Below the pieces are notes generated by a model that was not told where the DNA came from, made no database searches, and saw only the letters and a list, made by a program, of their open reading frames with translations. A DNA stretch of 64,000 bases, from positions 7,810,979-7,874,978 of the forward strand of contig CM049321.1 of NCBI GenBank assembly GCA_026874595.1, given 5' to 3'. Shown piece after piece: positions 1 through 11,960 of this stretch (position 1 is its first letter; each line of letters opens with the position of its first letter). This DNA is from Sipunculus nudus (lineage: Eukaryota; Annelida; Sipuncula; Golfingiida; Sipunculidae). A program made the translations under genes and the position numbers.

Positions 1-1016
1 TCTGTCAATGTCAGCCCGATATTTCCACACAGGGAAGGAAAAGGCAACAATATATATTCCTAGATTTAAGTCATTATTAAAATTTGCCTATGACATCATA
101 TTTTGCACCAGCCGATCACATCAGGGCCCAGTCATGGTTTTGGGTGAAAAGCTGCCCATACATAATACTCCCAGGCACCGGCAGAAAACTCGGCGATATA
201 ACGCGGTGGCAAAGATAGCAAAAGAATATTACAGGATACCTTTTGTTACACGATCACAGAAAATAATGGGTGGAAGGATAGCAACATGTTACATCGTTTA
301 TATATAATATCTTTGACAATATATATGAAAATATATATATAATGTATATACAAGGCTTTCAGGAACACCGGGCTAAGTGTCTTTGAAGCTCGAAATCTCA
401 TTTGGACATGTACATTATGCCGACAATTTGCAATTATTTTTCACTCCAATGGAATAATAATACATAATAAAACATTTAATACTACTTCTAACGGTCAGTT
501 TAATATTCCTGTATGACAGATTTTTATACCATTAAAGTTATGATTGCATTGTGCAGAACATGCACTGTGCAGAACATAAGAAACCCCGATTTTCTTGGAC
601 CTCTGTATTATATTCATGAGCATTACCATGAATTAAAAGTTACTTAAATCATATGTACTGACATATGTACTGTCCGTATATAAACACAGAAAAATACAAA
701 TCAAACTACATAGCACTGTTAAACGTTCTGCGAACATAAACAGACACATCAAAGTTATTTTTGTCATGTTATCTTTAATATTGCACTTGTGAACTTGTCT
801 GACATTATCAACACACATGGCATATTCACATGGTCTTTGCAACGCTTCTCTTCGGCAGTACCATGTCAATAGTTCGAAGGAAAGAGCTAGTTCTGCGTTT
901 AATGTATTTCAGGATAAGGAATTCGGGGAAAAAGGGATCCCGAGTTGTAGTTTCTCCCAGAGACAACAGGGGTCGCTAACGATACATATACATTTCATAT
1001 ATGTATGTATGTGTAC

Positions 1017-1094
<78 letters not shown>

Positions 1095-1198
1095 ATATAT
1101 ATATATATGTATTAATTTTTACGGAACCTAATATCAACAGATCACGTATGCGTGATGAACATTAATTTTGTCAAGGAAATAAAAAAAAAATCAGATTC
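1..1198. other. No gene seen; AT-rich sequence with (AT)n microsatellite
   Basis: An open frame at 8-307 (plus, 99 codons) has no recognisable motif. A pure (AT)n run occupies about 1024-1091 and produces an artefactual YIYIYI frame. I see nothing else supportable before the LTR at 1199. Confidence 0.6.
1024..1091. repeat. (AT)n microsatellite
   Basis: Pure alternating AT for nearly 70 bp, continuing imperfectly to about 1107. Confidence 0.95.
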
Positions 1199-2091
1199 TG
1201 TAACACTAGGCAGCGTGAATGTCTAGGGGAATGAATAAAGAAAGTCAGTGGCTTTTTGTTAACAAATAACTGTAATTTATTCTCTTAACAACCCTAACAT
1301 TACAATACACTAAATCAATACAATTACACAGTATAACAGCAGTATAACAACAAATCAATACAATCACACAGTAAAATAAACAAAGTGCACAGTACCTGGA
1401 TACCACCACAGTCACAGCGATAAGTCCTTTAAAATATATAAGCCATATGAAAAACTCACACACAAATTCTCTCGGAGAATAACAGTCCAATATAAAGCTC
1501 TTGTAACAATCCAGAAAGTAAACTGAATACCAAATAAGATTCGTCACAAAATCCAGAAGAAAATTAGAAGAAAATCCGCTGGAATATTCTCTCACCTCTC
1601 TCTCGGCTCTAAAACACAGCCCTCTATTTATAACTTTTCACCTCCATCCGAGAACCTTCCATTGCTCGAACATTCTAAAGAAATCTAACACAGTACACAC
1701 GTTCAAAGAACATACCAGAACAAAGAACGCTGCGTATCCAGGGTTCAACCAATACGGATTAAACCGAGCCTGCAACATCCGGCCAGGCGAGGCCGCCACA
1801 ACACGAGCTACGCGTGGCACACAAAACAAACGCCAACAACATATGGAACATCCATGTGCACAACAAATCAATCATCTGTAAGACCGCTGCACACAATAAA
1901 AGGGCACCTGTAACATAACATATATATATATATGAATGATATGTATTGATACGCTTCTTCGATACGGTTGCACGGTTAAAGCAGTACAAGAAGATCGGTT
2001 AAAATAAAATACGGATATGCCAACTAAACTTAAAACGATGTGATATCAATTAAATATAAAATTATTTATTAATATAAACTGGTCTGTTACA
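1199..2091 (-). mobile_element. Solo LTR of an LTR retrotransposon
   Basis: The 893-bp block is bounded by TGTAACA at 1199 and its inverse TGTTACA at 2085-2091, i.e. TG...CA ends. Read on the minus strand it has promoter order: a TATAAATA box at 1625-1632, then about 350 bp later an AATAAA signal (1276-1281) and the 3' end. No primer-binding site, polypurine tract or reverse transcriptase reading frame flanks it, so it looks like a solo LTR. Flanks show ATTC at 1195-1198 and ATTC at 2091-2094, overlapping the terminal base, so a 4-bp target duplication is possible but not clean. Frames at 1245-1595 and 1638-1871 (minus) are not supported as genes. Confidence 0.6.
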
Positions 2092-3009
2092 TTCATTTTA
2101 TACGAAGCACAACATGTATATGCTGTGTAAATACAAAATGGAAGCATTCCAACACATTTTATTAGACAATCATAACAATCGTCACGAGCAGAACCATAAC
2201 AAGGTGTTAAACAGCCATATAGGAGGTACTGAGACTGTGTTCTGGGATGGTTATGCTGTATGGAAACTTGTTTAAATCAAAATTGAACTGAGAGTGTGAA
2301 AATATAGCCATAATATTGCTTCTCATAATGTTCCTTAAATGGATTTCAATATGCACCAGTCTCCCTTAAAGGAGAAGGCCATTATATTAATATACTGGCT
2401 CAGCAATTCAGGGTCTCATAAAAATACCACTTCTCCAATAGGTTGGTTTTATGTTTTCATCTTTGTTCGTTGGTATGTCTGTTAGCAACTTTACGTAAAC
2501 AGATATGGACGGATTTTTATGACATTTCATGGAAGTTAAGGGTAACACCAACAGAACTTTTTATTGAATTTCAGACGTTATCTGGATCCCGAAAAATGTT
2601 TTGATAACAAGATTTTATTCTTTTGTTACACAGGGCGGTCCCTTTGTCTACGGGGAGACAGCTCCATTCACATCTCTTTGGACCAGGATTTGTTTAGCAT
2701 CTGACCATGTGAGCCCATGTTAATGAAGCGTGACATTGTACATAAAAAACAGAAAAAACTTGATTAAGGGGGGGGGGGGAATCCGGTAGTCGTACACACA
2801 CACCATCAAACATACACAACCACCCTCACACTTACACACCTACATACACATACGCCATTCCCAACACACACACAATCACAACAACAACAACGTTTAGTTG
2901 TATCGATTTAATCAGGGGTGTACCTGGACTAAAATAATGTCCAAGGACTATTCAGAAATTCAGCAACGCTTAATTTCTTTACCTCTTTACGAGTTCAATA
3001 TTTTTCTAA
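2092..3009. other. No gene seen; dispersed-repeat fragment and CA-rich sequence
   Basis: About 2440-2720 resembles a dispersed repeat (a long T/G-rich stretch with a glycine-like GGACGGATTTTTATGACATT core, also seen in style near 51400 and 52900). A G-run lies near 2768-2780 and a degenerate CA-rich tract at 2797-2890. Confidence 0.4.
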
Positions 3010-3370
3010 ATCTCTGAAAGGTTTTAATTTATGAACATATTTCGAATCTAATAAAGGTATTAAATTTATTAACATATTTCAAATCTATTAAAGATATTAA
3101 ATTTATGAATATATTTCTAAACCCATATTTAAAATAATTAAATAATGAACAAGTTTCTAAATCTATTAAAGGTATTACATTTATTAATGTACTTCTTAAC
3201 CTATATTAAAGGTAACAAAATTTATGAACATACTTCTAAATCTATAAAAAGTGATAAATTTATGAACATATAGCTTAATATATTAAAGGTAACCAAATTT
3301 ATTAACAAATTTCTAAATCTATAAAAGGTAATTAATTTATAAACATATTATTTGTAAAACTTTAATTCAT
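3010..3370. repeat. Degenerate minisatellite of about 38-bp units
   Basis: About nine diverged copies of AAAGGTATTAAATTTATGAA followed by CATATTTCTAAATCTATT. Copies differ by substitutions and small indels, so the array is older than the one at 23566. Confidence 0.85.
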
Positions 3371-5975
3371 AACTATAAATTTAAAATCTTTGTTTATACT
3401 TCAGCAGTGTTTATATTTTCATAAAGTAGACCAAAATAGAAAACAAGGTTTGTTTCTCATTTATCTCGTGAACTCCTGCCGCTGTTAAATGTTTGCCTCC
3501 CCTGGTCTCCTAGCCGCGGGGGTCCAGTTTGCCTTATCTGCTATTCAGCATGACCAATCCACTCCACACCTAGTTGACGCTCATATCATTGGATATTCCA
3601 TATACCCTTAAACAGACACACTTCTACACTTTAAGTGGACTTACCCATCCATTACCCGGATGATAAAGTAGGCGGCCCGATTGGTCAGAGTGGTTAATAA
3701 AATCAGTTATCTAGGTAGTGGGCCTAGGGTGTAGATATTCTATGGCTCTTCAGTAAGTCAGTTAGTAGGCAGGGTCTCCGAGTACAAGGAGATAGAGGTG
3801 GTTAAGCAAAGGCGAAGTTGAGTAGCCCGCAATCCTTTATATCTTTAGTAAAGCGCAACCCTCCCCCCCCCCCCCCCCCCCCCAGACTGGCAGTATGATC
3901 ATGATTTGGACAACATTTCCAAAATTTCCAAAAACTAAATTTGCAGTGAAATCCTAAATAATAACGCACGACAATGTTCTGTTGTTGGTATGCTTTTATT
4001 ACATATATTACACATGAAGAGGAAAGTCGGTGCAGTTTATCGGGTGAGACGCTGTACAATAACCATCGCCACTGCTGGTGTCCATAAAGTACACTGAAAA
4101 CATTGGTGACAACTGTTAAAATTTAAATTCTTGTCCCTTTATGTGCGAGGGGTAATAGGCATTCAAACATGTACACTCGGGGTGGGGGCGGGGAGTTTCG
4201 CGACTTCACTTATGGCTGTTGTGGACTGACAGGTACATTTGGTCTAGACTGTGGGATCCCTGTATGGTTTGTGGCAAAGTGGAATTAGACCTGTAAAATG
4301 TCAATACAGTTAACCCTCGATATTACGACCACCAACGGGACCAACGATAAAGTGGTCGCATTATCGAGGTGGTTGTCCAACCGAGGTTTTAATGAGCAGA
4401 AACGAGCGTGAACAAGTGGTCGTTATTTTATGGCGGTTAGTAAACTGAGGAGGTCGTTCGGCGATGTATTAGATAATCAGATTTTTAGGTAGCGTTTAGA
4501 AAACAAAAATATATCGAAAGCCTTTTATTTTGGGTGACATATATAAAAAGGTTGAATACCCAAATATTTACATATGTAATAGGTGCCTTAGTATAGACCC
4601 TTTTGGTCCAAGAGCAAACAAATATGAAACCCACAGAGGCCCCTTTGGGCGACTCTAGTAGTTATATGAGTTTATTGATGAGATATGCTTCACGCAGTGG
4701 ACCTGCCCCAGTCCCACCTGTTTTGGTTTCATGCTTATGTACAGGATGAAACATTTTGGCTACCACCATGTGGATAATATTTATCTATCAGACACACCAG
4801 GTGCAATCAGACATAGAAAGAGTGCTTAGAGTCCTTTCCTAACCTTTTCAAACAATATAGCCCGTACTAGTAGACAAGTAAGTCCGGAGCAATTTAAGCT
4901 ATAATGACATTTCCCGTTTCACCCACAGACTTTAGTTTATGATCAAAGATGCAATGGCTGGATCAATGTGCCTTTAGACAGATAAAAATCATTAGAGAGA
5001 TTTCATAATTTGACCAAATCCAAATTGCCTCTAAAACCCTTTTATTTGCTGATAGTGTTAGAAACACATTGCTTTGTTTATATAGCCATCAATTACAGTC
5101 AGTGGATTGTTTACTTCGCTAAAAGATAAAAGTGAAATAAATGAAAAATATAATTACCTAATAGTCCATGAAGGTTTGTTAAACATGAATATATTTGTGT
5201 GACGTTGATAAACAATATTATTTAAACAGTTTCTCTGTCAATCTTGGCCCCAGATAAAAACTTTTACATACAACGTTAGGGTGCACGAGGATATTGAAGA
5301 AATACAGTATATATTGAGAGAAAATATCGTCTTATACAAAACATAGAGATTAAATCCTCTTCTTATACGTATATTTTTATCGACTTATACAAGGGATTTA
5401 CAATATAATGAAATATACGTAGCAGTTAAGTATCGCCCCTCGCCTGTTATCGAATACACTAAAATAGGTATACAATTTTACGTATCATTTTACGTATCAT
5501 GCCTGAAGTTCAGGCATTCATATTGATTTTTTTATGATGAAAGATTCAAAGGTCTCCAGGAATTCCTCTAACGGAACCGGAAGTAATTATGTGTTATTAA
5601 ACTGCAGAAAAACAGCAGAGTCTCAAGATACAAGGTAAAACTGTGAATCCATAAAGCCGAGAAAAATATATAATTTGCACATTATAATATGCTAAGATTA
5701 TTTAAAAAAAGTAGTATACAGAAGTAATGTAATGCATAACTAATAGTGCTAACCCTTTAAATCTACAGCTGCGTATCCTGAATGAAATGAAGTGTCCTTC
5801 TCTCCCTCCGAGCTTAGTTGTAAACGATCCTCAATTTTTGGCCATGGACGTCCTATATATATTTATATAGGGTCAGTGAGCAACGGATTGGTTAATGGTT
5901 TTGCAATACACATAGCTACGACGCAATTCAGAAAACTTTTTCATTAAAGGCTTCACGACCCATCCTTCCCGGCAT
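3371..5975. other. No gene seen; C-homopolymer, MITE-like fragment, AT-rich sequence
   Basis: A C-run of 21 bases is at 3863-3883. A stretch at 3671-3700 (GATTGGTCAGAGTGGTTAA) resembles a tRNA-type A box but lacks a good B box. The block 4306-4460 belongs to the foldback family listed separately. The rest, 4460-5975, is AT-rich with no frame I can support. Confidence 0.5.
4306..4460. mobile_element. Degraded relative of the foldback MITE family
   Basis: Starts ACAGTTAACCCTCGATATTA, then CGACCACC, with GTGGTCG and GAGGTGGTTGTCC inside. It resembles the 45049 copy, but one end is not recognisable. Confidence 0.45.
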
Positions 5976-6241
5976 TCATTTTTCGTTATTGCTAGCCTCG
6001 CTTTCGCTTCGGGCGCTGGTAATTTCGTTCTCATTTTTGTCCACTTCGGACTCTTGCAGGTCGGCAAAAGTGGCATAATCGGTATCGTTGAGACTGAGTT
6101 TCTTCTGTCGTCTGCTCATTTGAAATGGACTTGGGGAAACGTCGGAGCGCGGGAACGGGGATCGCCTCGTGGGGCTGTCGTTTCGGTCGTGTGCAAAATC
6201 CAGTAATCCTGTAGTCGATGTTTGACGACTGATTGCAACCG
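5976..6241 (-). CDS. Candidate terminal coding exon of an unidentified gene
   Basis: On the minus strand an acceptor (tttttcag) at 6242 opens a frame of 87 residues to a TGA at 5976-5978. The frame is closed by a stop just inside the intron, as expected for a real exon start. The product is hydrophilic: TTGLLDFAHDRNDSPTRRSP near the start, MSRRQKKLSLNDTDYATFAD in the middle, and an acidic Ser/Glu/Asn-rich end SARSESEASNNEK. The block is clearly richer in GC than its surroundings. I do not recognise the protein. Upstream exons would lie to the right on the minus strand, but I found none with confidence. It could be a chance frame in a GC-rich patch. Confidence 0.4.
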
Positions 6242-6339
6242 CTGAAAAACAAAATTAACAGATAGAATATGAGGAGAGGTTTGATATCCTAAAGATAGAC
6301 CAAATTGTACCTCTATAACCACAGATCTCAGGCTTCATT

Positions 6340-6915
6340 TATCTAGCGGACGGAGACCCAATTGTACCTCTATAACCACTGATCTCTGGCTTCATTTATC
6401 TAGCGGACGGAGCGCACACTAAGTACTTGATGTGACCAGATGTTGGATGCCTGTCCCAGTAAGCCGACCACTGGTTACACACGCGAGTTTTCAGCCTGAG
6501 TGGTACAGGATTTAGGAAAGGGGTGGCGGGTCCAACCCAGGAGGACTAATGTAAACCCTAAAAAAAGGTTCCCTAGGCCAGGAAAAGGGGGATCCAGGCC
6601 GCAAAATTTTTCTGAAACTGTTTGAAAAAGGTTGTGGTGGATAAAAATAAAGGGGGGGGGGGGGGTCCGGACCCCCTGGACACTCCCCCTGGATCCCCTT
6701 CTGTGTATCACATTTTCAGCTGGATTGGCCAGGAGGTCAGCCGTGACGATGTAATACATGCACATCGCTGACTGAAACAATCGCGAAGGTAAACCAGTGT
6801 TCGGCTCACTGGGACAGGCACCCAATACATGGAGTCGCAGGAAGTGATGCGCAGTATTTGCTATGCACTCCGTCCGCTAGATAAATGAAGCCAGAGACCT
6901 GTGGCTCTGTATATG
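6340..6915. mobile_element. Foldback (long inverted repeat) element
   Basis: The left arm (6340-6475) and right arm (about 6789-6915) are inverted copies. CTTCATTTATCTAGCGGACG is at 6391-6410 and its reverse complement at 6875-6894. Further in, GCCTGTCCCAGTAAGCCGAC on the left pairs with the GTTCGGCTCACTGGGACAGG region on the right. The outer 57 bp of the left arm is itself tandemly duplicated (about 6303-6415). The centre holds a G14 run (6652-6665) and a Pro/Gly-coding low-complexity sequence. No transposase frame, so non-autonomous. Confidence 0.7.
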
Positions 6916-7910
6916 TTACAGAGCCACAACTCGGTCTAGTCAGGTTCTCATCACTCTGGCACAGGTAAACCAGTCTATCTGCAACTGCTATAGACCTTGT
7001 TAATAAATTTTATTTGTAGACGAAAAGAGACAAAAACTGACTCAGAATTAAATGTGCAATAATATGTTCGGACTAAAGCGAATATATTATTTAATTTCCG
7101 AGATGTATTTCCCAGGTTTTTATGTTGAAAAAGTGGGAGTACGTGCCCCCTGAGCCCTCTTAACCCGTCCTTGGGATTGCAAATCGGCGTGAAAGTCAAG
7201 GAAAATATTTGTTTTCCATGGTCAATGACACGCAATGGAATACTGTGATTATTCAGAAAAATCAAGGAAAGATTTTCAGACAGGTACAGTAGCTTATCAC
7301 CCGGTTGAAAAAAATGGGTTCGGCATCTCTTGCTTTAAAAATCAGCATCCAATCAATCTGCAATTAATACTCATGTCCCTCTCACTTCAGCTTCTGGTGT
7401 GAAAGTAGATAAGTAGATTTAATCCTTGGTATTTTTCAGTCAGTGTATCTGTAGTGGATTAAAAATGAGGACTTGGAGGCCGTTTTAAACATAATACAGA
7501 TCCTTGATATCCAGTCGAAAGCCAGTGAAAATTCAGCGTTTTTTAACGGTTGGCTGCGGGCAGGCTCTGTTGAGGCAGACTCCTTTTATCCGATCTTTAA
7601 ACTCAAGTTGGTTTAGTTGTTTCGATTAAACCAAAATCACGATTTTGTAGTCGATGTTTTCATCGACATTATAACTGACGTCGGTGGCCCTCAACCAACA
7701 TCACGCAACTCTTCTCTGCCCGGCCAGACTAATAACTAAAAAGGTTCAAAGAGCACCGAACAGAACCAAAAAGCACCAAAAATGCTCCAATATGCTCACC
7801 TATTTCTATTTATTAATGGTCTTCAAGTAAATATTTTGTCGAATTAGGTACAAATATTTACGTTATTGTCAAACTAATCTGCCAACTGTCCTCACAATTA
7901 TCAACGGTCG
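6916..7910. other. No gene seen
   Basis: Short unsupported frames only, for example 6975-7265 (minus), which lacks recognisable motifs and splice context. 7600-7800 is moderately GC-rich without a coherent frame. Confidence 0.5.
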
Positions 7911-8447
7911 CTAGACTGGTACCCTGCTCTATTATGGCCCTCAGCCAAGCATAGACACAGGCGTACAACGCCATCTTTAGCACTCCCAGTTGCAACTCCT
8001 GACTTACCTGAAGACTGGTTCCAACTCCAGTATGCACGCTCATACCGAATGTCATGGACGTTCACGCGATGCTGACTGATTATCCGTGCAGAATTCTTAT
8101 AAATGACTTCCTTTAGTTATTTCTAGTTTTCAAATATTTAAAAATGTGTTGTTGCACAAAAATTGAATGATGTATGTATAGATTTTATAATATACTAAAT
8201 CTTTGATATTCCACTGTACGTGGCATTGATTTACTATCAATATCTATTAATCTAATCATTAATGTCACGCGAAATTTACAGCCAACTTTTGGCAACTTCT
8301 TAGAGCAAACGAAATGCTTATTTTATCATATATAATACATACTGGAGTTGGAACCAGTCAGCTGGGAGTATATAAGATGGCGTTGTACGCCCGTCTCTAT
8401 GATTGGCCTAGAGCAGCGGTGCCATAATAGAGCGGGGTACCAGTCTA
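7911..8447. mobile_element. Foldback (inverted repeat) element
   Basis: Arms at 7911-8034 and 8338-8447 are inverted copies: the left arm reads CTAGACTGGTACCCTGCTCT outward-in and the right arm ends GAGCGGGGTACCAGTCTA. Both contain the GATGGCGTTGTACGCC core in opposite orientation, separated by about 300 bp of AT-rich spacer. No coding capacity; a MITE-like or foldback insertion is the likely explanation. Confidence 0.65.
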
Positions 8448-9060
8448 AACGGTGCCTTAATGCACTGCTGACACCTGGTGGCCACTCCACATACAAAATC
8501 ACCACAAGCCCGATCACAGGTGCCTGAATTTTAGCATTTCGTTTATATTGAAAATCTCTCTTTACACATTTTTTGCGAGCTGATTTGTACCAGATTCAAT
8601 CAAACATACTATTTAAGACCACTTGAAAGGACAAGTAAGTAATAATCTTGGAGCTTTTTGGTAATTTTCGGTGTTTTTCGGTGATTAGTCTGACCCTTTT
8701 GTGGCCATGCACTCCCGTAAATGTCTGTCTTTGTTCTTGAAATATCAGGAACGATGCCAAATGGTCCAAAGATGGTCATTTTAAGGAGATTAATTAATTT
8801 AGGGTTTTACCCTGTTTTCTTATTATCATTGCGTGTTTGCAATAAAAATATAGTTTACATCAAAGGGGGTCATACTGCGACATATTTTCCCAATAAATCC
8901 TAAGAAATCTGACAGTATTTTTCGAAGGTGTTATTGCGAGGTTTTCAAAAACTACGCCAATAGTGAGTGACCTTGCAGTGCCATCTATCTTATCAAAAAT
9001 TACACTAAACTGGTGTTCAAGTGCATTATAACGAACGGGTAATATGAAAATGTTAATACC
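8448..9060. other. No gene seen
   Basis: AT-rich sequence with short frames that lack motifs or splice support. Confidence 0.5.
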
Positions 9061-11640
9061 TTTGTCATGGTATGGGGGCCAATAGTTGAATCTCAGGCCA
9101 ATAGGGCAAATCACTCATCAGAAAAGGGCATTGCTTTAATCTACATAAACGAGCAGGTAGGTGGGACCACCTGTCTGATCTACGCAAGCACTTCCACGAT
9201 GGATGGACAAGCCCAATTTCAGACCAATACCTGGAACCACTTCGGAGATATGAGCAATTCCACTGAAAGCAAAGTACGGATGGACGTCACTCATTTATGA
9301 TTACAGATAGCGCCACCAGTCTTGAATACAAGATGGAGGTATCCAAGATCAATGGACATGCACAATTTCAGCCCAATCTGTCCATTAGTTTAAGACTGCG
9401 AATGCTAACAGTACTGTCAAGTGGCAATGATGGGTAATTAAAAGGCCCTAAAACAAGAAAAGGACAGAAGGTGGCGCCACTGGTCTTCCACAGAAGACAA
9501 AGCTATCCAAGATCTTTGGTCAATTTGATTTTTGGACCAATCTATGCATCCTTTATTGAGATATTTATGATTTTGTATGATTTTCACCATATATGGCAAT
9601 ATTCAAGGTCAAGGCCATTCTCATAGGAAAAGTCATGACCCCAAATTAAATACTGAAATGGATAGGGGTTTTCCTCTATCAGCAGGTGAACTATATGTGC
9701 ATGATTAAAGGTCTGAGATATAAAATATCGCTGAAAATGCATCCACAGTCTTTCCAAACATGTCTTGTAACCTTGACCTTTGACCTCAAGATCAATAGGT
9801 ATCTTGTTTTATTGATGGGCCATATATAAGTCAAGTTTGAAACCCTTATATTAATCGAAGCTGGAGTTATCATCAGGAAACGAATTTTTTGACAGATGGC
9901 TCCTGTGACCTTCATCTTTGACCTTGTGACTCAAACATGGATAGGGGTCTTCCTCTATTGGGAGGTGAACTATATGTGCAAAATAAAAGGTCTGAGATGA
10001 AAAGTTTGGCTGAAAATGCATTCACAATCTTTTCAAAGATGATTGTCCTGTGACCTTGACCTTTGACCTCATGACATCAAAAGCAATAGGAATCTCGTGT
10101 TATTGATGGGCTATATATAAGTCAAGTATGATACCCATTTATCATTCCAAGCTGGAGTAACCATCAGGAAATGAATTTTTGGCCAGATGGCTTCTGTGAC
10201 CTTTACCTTTGACCTAAAAATGGATAGGGGTCTTCCTCTATTGGCAGGTGAACTATATGTTCAAGATAAAAGGTCTGAAATGAAAAGTTTGGCTGAAAAT
10301 GCATCCACAATATTTTCAAAGATGTGTATCTTGTGACCTTGGCCTTTGACCTCAAAATCAATAGAGGTCTTGCTTTATTGATGGGCCATATATAAGTCAC
10401 GTTTGAAATCCATATATCAATCAAAGGTGGAATTATCATCCCGCTACCTAATTTTTGGACAGATGGCTCTTGTGAACTTCACCTTTGACCTTGTTCCCTC
10501 AAAATGGAACAAGGTCTTCCTCTATTGCCTGGTGAACTTTTTGTGCAAGATAAAAGGTCTGAGATGAATAGTTCGGCTGAAAATGCATCCTCAATCTTTT
10601 CAAAGATGAGTGTCCTGTGACCTTGACGTTTGACCTCATGACCCAAAAATCAATAGGGATCTTGCTTTTTAATGGGACATATATAAGTCGAGTTTGAAAG
10701 CCACACATGAAAAATAGCTGGAATTATTATCCGAAAACTAATGCTTTAAAAGATAGTTCCTGTGGCCTTGACCTTTGACCTTGTGACCCCAAAATTGTTA
10801 TGAATCATCCACTATTGGCAAGTGAGCTATATGTTCAAGATTGGAGATCTGGGATGAAAAGTTTGGCTTCAAATGCATCCACAGTATCTTTAAAGATGCG
10901 AGTCCAGTGACCTTGACCTTATGACCCTAGAACTTACAGGGTTCTTACTTTAGTGGTGGGCCATACATAAGTCACATTTGAAATCGATATGGCTATCAAC
11001 ACTGGAGATATCATAAGAGGTGTGTGATTTTCACCAAATATGGAAATATTAAAGGTACGGGCCACTTTCATGGAAAAGGTCATGACCCAAATTTAAATGG
11101 ACCTCATCCCATAACCCATCTCTCTACATGTTCATAATATGAAAGTCTGTCCATATTTTATGACTTATAATGCTCACAATACTGTCAAGTGGCAATTATG
11201 GGGGTATTAAAAGGTGTAAAAACAAGGATAATAGTTGGTTCCACAAGTTTCCGGCATATCACAAGGCTATCCAAGATCTTCAGTGACCTTGAATTCTGGA
11301 CCAGTCCATGCAAGCTTTCTTGAGATATTTAAGAGTTTGTGTTATTTTCAGCAACAATTGACCTATTTAAGGTCAAGGTCACTCTCCTAGCAAAGGTCAT
11401 GACCTCATTTTAGACAGGCTTCGTCCTCTTACCTTTATCTATACAAATGTAAAGTTTGAAAAAGATCAGTGAAATATTTGTTGGGAGTTATCTCGCTCAC
11501 AAGATTTTTCTGCGGCGGCGGCGGTGGCGGGACCGTCGTGAAACCATAGTATCCCGACTTTGTCTGGGGATACAATAACAGATGCCTATTGAGAGATAAA
11601 TTAGAATACAGGTATATTTTATTCATAGATTTATCTTACG
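9061..11640. repeat. Composite tandem-core repeat island with a unit of about 281 bp
   Basis: Between about 9600 and 11010 five copies recur every 280 bp or so, each with ATAGGGGTCTTCCTCTATTG, a GTGAACTATATG block, TGACCTTGACCTTTGACC and a TATATAAGTCAAGTTTGAAA block. Outer segments (TACTGTCAAGTGGCAAT, at about 9410 and 11175; GATTTTCACCA, at about 9570 and 11027) occur once on each side, so the array itself lies inside a larger duplicated unit. The right end carries GC-rich CGGCGGCGGCGGTGGCGGG followed by a hairpin (TATCCC...GGGATA). Minus-strand frames in it are repeat products. Confidence 0.9.
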
Positions 11641-11960
11641 CATAAGTTAGATATGGACATACTAGTTATGTTGCCTGTACAGCTCTGCTTATATACCCAC
11701 AGAACTTAATACAGAATTTGAAAGATTTGCAGAAAAGACTATTGCATCCTCTCAGTGTTAAATAGGCTTACATGGCCACAAGACCAACGTCAGCTTTGTT
11801 TGACTAAAAAAAATCAATGAACCAGGTATATTTTATGCAAATGAGAGACCCCTACAGCAGGATAATGTTTGGGAAGAATTAAACTGTTCAGGTTGACTGT
11901 TTCATCATAAAACATTTCGAATGAAGTGGCTGTAAGAGGCTAAAACTATGAGTTTTTTCC
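11641..11960. other. No gene seen; single-copy-looking AT-rich spacer
   Basis: Spacer between two tandem-core repeat islands, without frames or motifs I can support. Confidence 0.4.

Noticed and set aside
817-1092. Plus-strand frame ending in YIYIYI
   Set aside because: The second half is an (AT)n microsatellite and the first half has no motif.
6475-6825. 116-codon minus-strand frame with a Pro-rich stretch
   Set aside because: Spans the G14 run and arms of a foldback element.
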